From a virus, in IMG/VR virus record IMGVR_UViG_3300017782_000250, positions 1 to 22,453 of that record: DNA of 22,453 nt. One strand, given 5' to 3'. The notes under the pieces were generated by a model. It was not told the DNA's origin, ran no database searches, and saw nothing but the letters and a program-made list of their open reading frames with translations. This document shows positions 21,001-22,453 of this stretch, piece by piece; the stretch's first letter is position 1, and each line of letters opens with the position of its first letter. A program made the translations under genes and the position numbers.

Positions 21001-22453
21001 TAACATGGCCAATGGATTTAAGAAAGACTCAAATAGAAGTTACTGTAGATGGTGTTGAATCATTACAAAGTGAATACACATACAGCAACGTTGAATACTC
21101 AGATAAGTCCTATGTTAGAACCAAAGGACAAATCATGTTTGCTGAACCTCCGGCAAATAATGCTGTGATTGTTGTTAAGTATTCTAAAGAAATTACTATG
21201 CTACAAGCACAGGATAGAATTAACTTGTTCTATACTCCATCAACAGGTATGTTAGGAAATGACGTATCGCAGTTAATGGACGGTATTGATTACGGAGGAA
21301 TTGAAGTTAAGAGTTTCACGTTTGGAGCAGGTACAGGTTGGGCTAGTGATCCTTACTACACAACAACTTGGGACACTTATGATAACACATACGAAGATGA
21401 AGTTTTTGTATTAGACGGAAGTACAAATGTATTTGCACTTGCTAAACCATTAGCGAATGGCGTAGTATATAACGTATACAAAAATGGTATTAGAGTAGAT
21501 GATCCGCAATACGATGGTTCAACAGTTCCTACAAATGTAAATGCTGTAATGCAAAGTATTACAGGAACAGGACAAACTACAGTACAGTTAGACGAAGAAA
21601 AAATTCCAACAGTAGCAAATGATGTTATTGTAATTAGAAAAGCATCAAGTGACGGTTCGTTTATTCCAGATCCAGATGGATATGATACATTAGTACAAGG
21701 TGGTGACCTAGCTTATGCTACTGCCAAAGGTATTAGTGCAGAAGAAATTGTTATTGACGGTGACGGATTTGTTACTCCACTAACTTCAAAAGGACCTGAA
21801 GAGCTTGTTCCAGGACAAGTTTTAGATACACTAGATATTAAGGTTTATGAAAGAACTGGAGACGGTTCAAGTGTGTTACATAGTTACAACTATTTAGGTG
21901 ACGGAACTAATAAAGACTTTGATATTAATTACGTACCATTAAGTCAAAAGGACGTTTGGGTAAAAGTACATGGCACTATTTTATCACACTCAGAGTTTAC
22001 AGTTGACTATCAAAACAAAAAACTTAAATTAACAACTGCACCAGGTGACAAACAACAGGTACACATTATTACAATGAGTAACAATGGTGAGAAAATACTT
22101 GATGTTGATCAGTTTATAGGTGACGGTTCAACTGCACAGTTTGTTACAAGCATTCCATTTAAATCAACATTAAGTTTCTTCTTAACAGTTGACGGTGTAA
22201 CAACAAACGTTGACATGGCAGAAACAGATGGCACTTATGCACAAAAAGGAATGTGTGTGTTTAAACTAGGTACTGCACCTCTTAACAGTACTGTAATACA
22301 ATATGCAATATTTGATAGTGCAAGTAAATCATTCTCACAGATTGCAACAGATACATTTACAGGTGACGGAACAAACAAAGAATTTGCTCTTGCACAAACT
22401 CCACTAAATCAAAAACCATTAGAACATAATGTAATTGTTAAAGTTGGAAACAA
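9087..22453 (+). CDS. Giant multi-domain baseplate/tail structural protein in the gp7 position (3'-truncated by window)
   Basis: I read this frame codon by codon from ATG 9087 to the window end and found no stop: 4,455 full codons, roughly 490 kDa, and still open. It lies where gp7, the wedge initiator, lies in T4 (1,032 residues there). The N-terminus (residues 1-165: LPRYFRTSHNKKFLQGTLDQL, YYAWNPNIDWDKFTNFRDYY) matches what I know of giant structural proteins after gp6 in marine T4-like phages. Further conserved-looking blocks are QGHDGSIFVAYEDFRDDLLL (1011-1030) and EPTWWQTVYGAAPY (about 1146). A helical KGT segment with YKFYQGFIQDKGTKNSLTKL (about 1800) resembles helical wedge segments of gp7/tail-protein-I type. 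Others are YIDPIQGKIAGAAEEEL (about 3132) and RPRQGMFKNR (about 3406). Between them lie W/Y modules, FG-GAP-like repeats, glycine-rich pairs and C-terminal beta repeats. Only about eight cysteines are present. No signal or membrane segment is seen. A wedge/fibre-scaffold role is inferred; it may combine gp7 and fibre-like functions. Confidence 0.85.
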   Translation, partial: MSYDDNQNEYPLPVPGQEDKRTRTSAEHLPRYFRTSHNKKFLQGTLDQLTQPGVAEKISAYYGRRISKARKAADNYVGDVSTQRENYQLEPATVIKDELNNVTFYKDYNDLKNQIKAFNGTVDNDSKLFSQEYYAWNPNIDWDKFTNFRDYYWLENGPLSIPVVGQARGLVSTYTVTSQDNLDNKAYIFSTDGNTSNPTLKLYRGQTYKFDINTPGMPLSIKTARTLDSQYNYSVGISDSTHSTDVGIIEFEVDLLAPDTLYYVNGNDINASGLIQVYDILENTEIDVEKEIVGKKTYKMTNGYELSNGMKLDFQGTVTPAKYAEGNWYVEGVGDEIRLINEQEIEVPGTVSTNKSIPFDSESFDRAPFSNANAWAKDKDYIIQNRASPSKSQWSRYNRWFHKDVLETIALINKQPSDVNQTGRAARPIIEFDSDLKLWNFGTSAKDNVDLLDTFTTDVFSTIEGALGYNIDGVDVADGMRLLFTADPDTRVAGKIFKVKFITHNFIRQISLIEETDTDPLENETVLINDGTDYKGKMWYFNGTKWLAGQDKTAINQSPTFDLFDQSGNSFNSATIYNNSTFSGTKVFSYKKGTGTNDVVLGFPLTYRALENTGDIVFDFNLLQDSFTYQDEDNANVTANTDVGLLRRYSGRTTFTYTSGWTKGYEDSKQLVERQYIVDTQYNDFGIDVYDNSGDLNDLFVRVYVNNKRKMNGIDYTINRINRTAFVTFVTDLKVDDILVIKTKSATKKNANGVYEIASNLEHNPLNNNIDSFTLGEVNDHVLSICEMRDDFVGDFPGTGNLRDLGNLSAYGNRFVQHSGPFNLANYHITSKDANIIKSLQFAKREYGKFRKLFLQTADKLGFDGQNKIHFDLVMEKLNKDKSNDMPFYFSDMLGYTSAKRSTHVVENPSTQYYALNTAFDLTTLSNKSVNVYINGVQLIEGTDYKFESDFSGFVTITKTKVINDVIDIYEYNTTDGSYIPATPTKLGLYPKFKPEIFTDTTYQVPTKVIQGHDGSIFVAYEDFRDDLLLELEKRIYNNIKVEYDATMINIFEFIGGESRDTTFTRSARDKSLLPEFIEWNNAVGSPDYADNSFWSRTNSFTFNYSNTNSPSGKQNAGYWRAIYKEAYDTDRPHTHPWEILGYSEEPTWWQTVYGAAPYTSENKILWQDIEKGAYRIPNEPVTYNSKYARANITKHIPVDDGGELLSPLDSNYAKDYISNRTQQTFVFGDQAPTETAWRRSSEYPFALMIAWLLNQPTKILGLGYDRSRIKRNPAKEVIYSETNKRLRLEDVVFPNTTSDAIRVQTAGLVNYVHDYMNSRTVKYYKNYQTDLKNVTNQLGLKIGGFTDKSKFKLILDSRTPFNEGNVFVPEENYQIFLNKSSVIDLVPYSGVIIEKVQGGFVIRGYNYNNPYFKYYSPISLADDPVVRVGGVSADFVTWTEGQSYSPGLIVEFGGRYFMTESQHIAAESFDQTKFVAMPELPVEGGRTAVFHRQWNEGINDEPLELAYGTQLQTIQQVVDFLLGYERYLKVQGFVFENYNTDINEVEDWRLSAKEYMFWTTQNWAEKSVITLSAGANKICYYKKYHVADDIFDNFYGYNLFKADGKKLIPAYASVYRDNDNRIEITTKNTPDGIFSVKLPLVQTEHVVLLDNTTVFKDYIYDLEPGYRQSRIKVMGYRTDKWTGGFNIPGFIYDNAKVTEWAEWTDYAVGDTVKHKEFYYVAKVKIPGQLNFDAKQWERLDKRPEPGLMANFDYKAKQFEDFYDLDTDNFDTSQQRVAQHLIGYQKRKYLENIINDDVSQYKFYQGFIQDKGTKNSLTKLFDALSNTDADSVEFHEEWALRLGQIGAAQSFDEVEYKLDEAKFRLSPQPVALVDSVTGTETDLIYRQRPFETYLKPDGYNHKPFPTKYKDVDYIQTAGYVNPSDVKTQVANYDAILNIAITTLNVGDYIWTGTNKTNDWDVFKYLRTEDKVIKLTKNSTTDEVEVKLNNQARYVKDDIIGLVDVTDNERFYKVLRSELDTVFCTENGKTTDVDPATGFVTNFTSVRVADLEAANTKLINSEIKVGETIWVDDDSSSKWVVIKNNPVHSQHQVISNVETSDITTNFGKVIACDERNSTLVVGASESNKVYIYNRTNDGGQYIHAQTLDAPTGIYTGDGKFGTGLALSRDSKWLVVGAPQASNVKTKFAGSFTGAQSYVKNDIVNYQENFWEAQFPIAQAQGTLTFNSFYDTATVAEASWNGSNYPEVVYAVRGNYHFNVPTDHMLIRAPLSQYEATAAGDTIVLNWDQYSQNYPAGILPFGSNGPGVAQFEGSKTIASKVDAILYFDNMLRTPNVGDTISTTTAIGTVDYIHVENVNQATIYIKDMNGEFTDSGSATLGTQNMGTYVALNPLNSGATFGGWWKVTGLTSFTSSVKSVTTPQFVVQDIITQSESKSPEVYYNTMDDVYALNQVSDPTKGGKLGHLSFYNKQGMPDLSPYWFFRANKAWTDTLNTGDTFKMYVNKVRNSLNTVFDPATLGINTNYINQALGHEVYDLWDGYVDVTFTNFDNQGNAFIPQIGQTIIDQNTNATGEVVYVQEQLLDCRVYVKNRSGTFSFGNLHSATSTIAIKDGVSAGIDRLSGRLDNMDMSSSLTGKLVVVRFTDSTQLPVTTPTFRNEVEIQVYNDRTVNGVARTPNYPNPLNKDWKQVSALKTDSTGSASSFTNEGVYFVYEKMGTGLYSYQHGYTNPQRASNRNLGTQIELCKSNTITDFYRLYVSAPGNLDVSNSGRIHFVNHGTDADGTVYEWGRSKNLFFRGEYDVAQTYYTDDIVLYQGSFYQAKTNLTPGAFVLTYWTLLANNIDYIGYVPNDTGLSVSDDSTFDKGNLIQYAHPFSISKYGDVLATVADFNNSDPKIIIYRINNGHYEFSQMLPAPTVGIKYGSAISLNDTGDMLAVGAPEDDTRSDNNGKVFVYTSVGGVFSQTQTLYSPENDVAERFGAAIDFEGNDLIVSSKGGDLVTSTTFDVLSTTFDNNLTQFESVNTDSGQVFMYQKVQNKLLYAEKFNYKNASVERFGEYLLFNENHVYVPMPELSVRDMEDSSTWNNYIGTLLDYKRDREALPWQTLHTPTDQVDLTKFKGVFIYTMGPNPIAQKIDYIDPIQGKIAGAAEEELTFKTHYDPAVYTNGTNTPNTVIDPENYWNNANVGRLWWDISTAKFVNPYQGNIIYNTANWNKLFTGASIDVYEWVESTLTPTQWNETADTEEGLAKGISGTAKDVNTFVQVQVYNEISKGFSNKYYYWVKNTKVIPDLEWRKTSAYDVAQLITDPMAMGQKFVALYSNNKFGLYNCESLVSGPDNAINFRYWTIDNKEINIHNQYQLMSEGLGTSKPNADIERKWYDSLIGVDTNERPVPDTILSEKQKYGILDRPRQGMFKNRVEALKQVVERANTTLKANLIVDELNLSAFLSKDPTPTLLSKQFDKSVTTNAELQFVGVSNVIPAVLTPVFVNGKLERVDIANGGKGYVTVPTYEFGLVGNGSGAEITITMNTAGTITNVAVKNAGSGYPSTTTLSVRKYSVLVAVDETVSNKWAIYAYNNTTKLWERTSSSSYDTTKWWSYTDWYDIGYSEFTDINFLVDYSYELESLTDTVGDIVKISTIGSGGWLLLEKISDIGTDYTTKYKTVGRQNGTIALSRALYDPASSNIGYDGLSYDTSFYDDQPTLELRKILTALRDDIFINDLAVHYNELFFASLRYAFSEQPMVDWAFKTSFLKAKHNAGDLTQKITFQNDSLPSYEDFVEEAKPYKTKIREYISSYTKTDPTATGVTDFDIPPAYSIDDGKIVPSSLKVKDDLIYGQDANIVDYPNKYWAENVGFEVLTVNIKNGGTGYLDVPVIKFTGGGGSGATATATLGTGGAIKYITVTNPGSGYLSAPTVSINGTQSTGSVAAVVSAQLGNSKVRALHHVSKFDRVTGTFLITTLSQTENFTGTGSKTTFNLTWPMDLRKTQIEVTVDGVESLQSEYTYSNVEYSDKSYVRTKGQIMFAEPPANNAVIVVKYSKEITMLQAQDRINLFYTPSTGMLGNDVSQLMDGIDYGGIEVKSFTFGAGTGWASDPYYTTTWDTYDNTYEDEVFVLDGSTNVFALAKPLANGVVYNVYKNGIRVDDPQYDGSTVPTNVNAVMQSITGTGQTTVQLDEEKIPTVANDVIVIRKASSDGSFIPDPDGYDTLVQGGDLAYATAKGISAEEIVIDGDGFVTPLTSKGPEELVPGQVLDTLDIKVYERTGDGSSVLHSYNYLGDGTNKDFDINYVPLSQKDVWVKVHGTILSHSEFTVDYQNKKLKLTTAPGDKQQVHIITMSNNGEKILDVDQFIGDGSTAQFVTSIPFKSTLSFFLTVDGVTTNVDMAETDGTYAQKGMCVFKLGTAPLNSTVIQYAIFDSASKSFSQIATDTFTGDGTNKEFALAQTPLNQKPLEHNVIVKVGN
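13401..13520 (+). other. W/Y carbohydrate-binding-like module A (giant protein ~1439-1478)
   Basis: The encoded segment WTEGQSYSPGLIVEFGGRYF followed by MTES shows the pattern W-x-x-G-x-x-Y-x-x-G-x-x-V-x-x-x-x-x-x-Y, like small chitin-binding-type (CBM5/12-like) modules. It is the first of four similar copies. Confidence 0.45.
14187..14306 (+). other. W/Y carbohydrate-binding-like module B (giant protein ~1701-1740)
   Basis: WTDYAVGDTVKHKEFYYVAK and a closing W-E-R-L keep the W, Y, GD, V, Y and terminal W positions of the module. This is the best-preserved copy. It is followed directly by the KGT helical segment. Confidence 0.5.
14403..14690 (+). other. Helical KGT-motif segment (giant protein ~1773-1868)
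   Basis: The stretch is helix-rich: RVAQHLIGYQKRKYLENII, then YKFYQGFIQDKGTKNSLTKL and EFHEEWALRLG. A KGT-type turn followed by a helix is typical of wedge proteins such as T4 gp7 and P2 gpI, as I recall them. It is the main internal link of this protein to the gp7 role. Confidence 0.4.
15399..15632 (+). repeat. FG-GAP-like propeller repeats, cluster 1 (giant protein ~2105-2182)
   Basis: Two units are visible: FGKVIACDERNSTLVVGASE followed by KVYIYN, and FGTGLALSRDSKWLVVGAPQ. Both show FG, then a D-rich turn, then L-x-VGA, the hallmark of integrin-alpha-type FG-GAP blades. The acidic loop is degenerate compared with the full calcium-binding form. Confidence 0.6.
15648..15731 (+). other. W/Y carbohydrate-binding-like module C (giant protein ~2188-2215)
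   Basis: SFTGAQSYVKNDIVNYQENF followed by WEA keeps the Y-x-x-x-D-I-V-x-Y-x-x-x-x-W pattern of the other modules and begins right after the first FG-GAP-like cluster. Confidence 0.45.
16083..16230 (+). repeat. Duplicated beta module, copy 1 (giant protein ~2333-2381)
   Basis: NVGDTISTTTAIGTVDYIHV, then ATIYIKDMNGEFTDSGSAT. The spacing G-x-T-I, T/I-G-x-V, I-Y-I-K-x-x-x-G-x-F-x-x-G matches the segment at 16753-16905, indicating an internal duplication. Confidence 0.5.
16753..16905 (+). repeat. Duplicated beta module, copy 2 (giant protein ~2556-2606)
   Basis: IGQTIIDQNTNATGEVVYVQ, then RVYVKNRSGTFSFGNLHSAT. It aligns with the copy at 16083-16230 over the same motif positions with about one residue of length difference. 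Confidence 0.5.
17484..17591 (+). other. W/Y carbohydrate-binding-like module D (giant protein ~2800-2835)
   Basis: AQTYYTDDIVLYQGSFYQAK, then a GAFVLTYWTLL ending, preserve the Y, D-I-V-x-Y, F-Y-x-A-K and final W-x-x-L positions. It closely matches module C and precedes the second FG-GAP-like cluster. Confidence 0.5.
17691..18290 (+). repeat. FG-GAP-like propeller repeats, cluster 2 (giant protein ~2869-3068)
   Basis: About four units are visible: SISKYGDVLATVADFNNSDP; YGSAISLNDTGDMLAVGAPE with GKVFVYT; RFGAAIDFEGNDLIVSSKGG with GQVFMYQ; and RFGEYLLFNENHVYVPMPEL. The L-A-VGAPEDD and G-x-V-F-V-Y patterns are typical of FG-GAP blades. Together with cluster 1 they would make about six blades. 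Confidence 0.6.
19540..19745 (+). repeat. GxGY glycine-rich beta repeat, copy 1
   Basis: GKLERVDIANGGKGYVTVPT, then GNGSGAEITITMNTAGTITN and AGSGYPSTTTLSV. The arrangement of two G-x-GY turns flanking an alternating Thr/Ala strand segment recurs at 20638-20876. Confidence 0.6.
20638..20876 (+). repeat. GxGY glycine-rich beta repeat, copy 2
   Basis: VLTVNIKNGGTGYLDVPVIK, then TGGGGSGATATATLGTGGAI and PGSGYLSAPTVSI. It has the same order of elements as the copy about 1.1 kb upstream: N-G-G-x-GY, a Gly/Ala/Thr strand, then GSGY-x-x-x-P/T. Confidence 0.65.
20961..22453 (+). repeat. Tandem GDGT...VDG beta-sandwich-like repeats, continuing past the window
   Basis: At least six degenerate units start with G-[DT]-G-[TS] or a related turn: FTGTGSKTTFNL (20967), LDGSTNVFAL (21411), ITGTGQTTVQL (21555), YLGDGTNKDFDI (21891), FIGDGSTAQFV (22116) and FTGDGTNKEFAL (22356). 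Most are followed by a hydrophobic V-x-V-x-[VH/DG]-G strand (VTVDGVE, VKVHGTI, LTVDGVT) and an acidic-aromatic D-Y/E-Y strand. This architecture is common in phage tail and fibre proteins. A conserved-looking block, RINLFYTPSTGMLGNDVSQL, lies between units 1 and 2. Confidence 0.6.

Overview
The window is a single, tightly packed, one-strand block of tail and baseplate genes from a T4-like contractile-tailed phage (myovirus). The order is gp48-like, gp53, a large unassigned hub candidate, gp5, gp25, gp6, and a giant gene in the gp7 position. The protein signatures resemble marine T4-like phages (cyanophage or pelagiphage type) more than coliphage T4: gp5 has no lysozyme insert, gp53 is short, gp6 is long, and a giant structural protein follows gp6. 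The DNA is AT-rich, with A/T-ending codons almost throughout. The host cannot be determined from this window. There are no integrases, insertion sequences, tRNAs, CRISPR arrays or host genes.

Layout: 1-804 is the 3' part of a tail-tube/baseplate junction protein. 804-1109 is the gp53 wedge protein with a LysM-like core. 1114-3492 is a 792-residue protein I cannot name with confidence but suspect is a hub component. 3503-5062 is the gp5-type spike, with an OB-fold and a beta-helix. 5075-5506 is the gp25 wedge protein. 5557-9087 is an enlarged gp6 wedge protein ending in a 20-serine run. 9087 to the window end is one uninterrupted reading frame of more than 4,455 codons with no stop. Genes abut or overlap by one base (TAATG twice). 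The largest gap, 50 bases before gp6, holds the only convincing late-promoter-like element.

Functionally these genes fit one assembly. gp53, gp25, gp6 and the gp7-position protein would form the wedges. gp5 and perhaps the 792-residue protein would form the central hub and spike. The gp48-like protein would join baseplate to tail tube. The giant protein reads as a mosaic: a conserved N-terminus, a helical KGT-motif segment, four short carbohydrate-binding-like W/Y modules, FG-GAP propeller-like repeats in two clusters, a pair of GxGY glycine-rich repeats, another duplicated beta module, and a tandem array of GDGT...VDG beta repeats still continuing at the window edge.

The most noteworthy items are the giant mosaic gene, the lysozyme-free spike gene with an unusually GC-rich hairpin (cUACGg tetraloop), the serine-repeat tail of gp6, and the unassigned 792-residue hub candidate.
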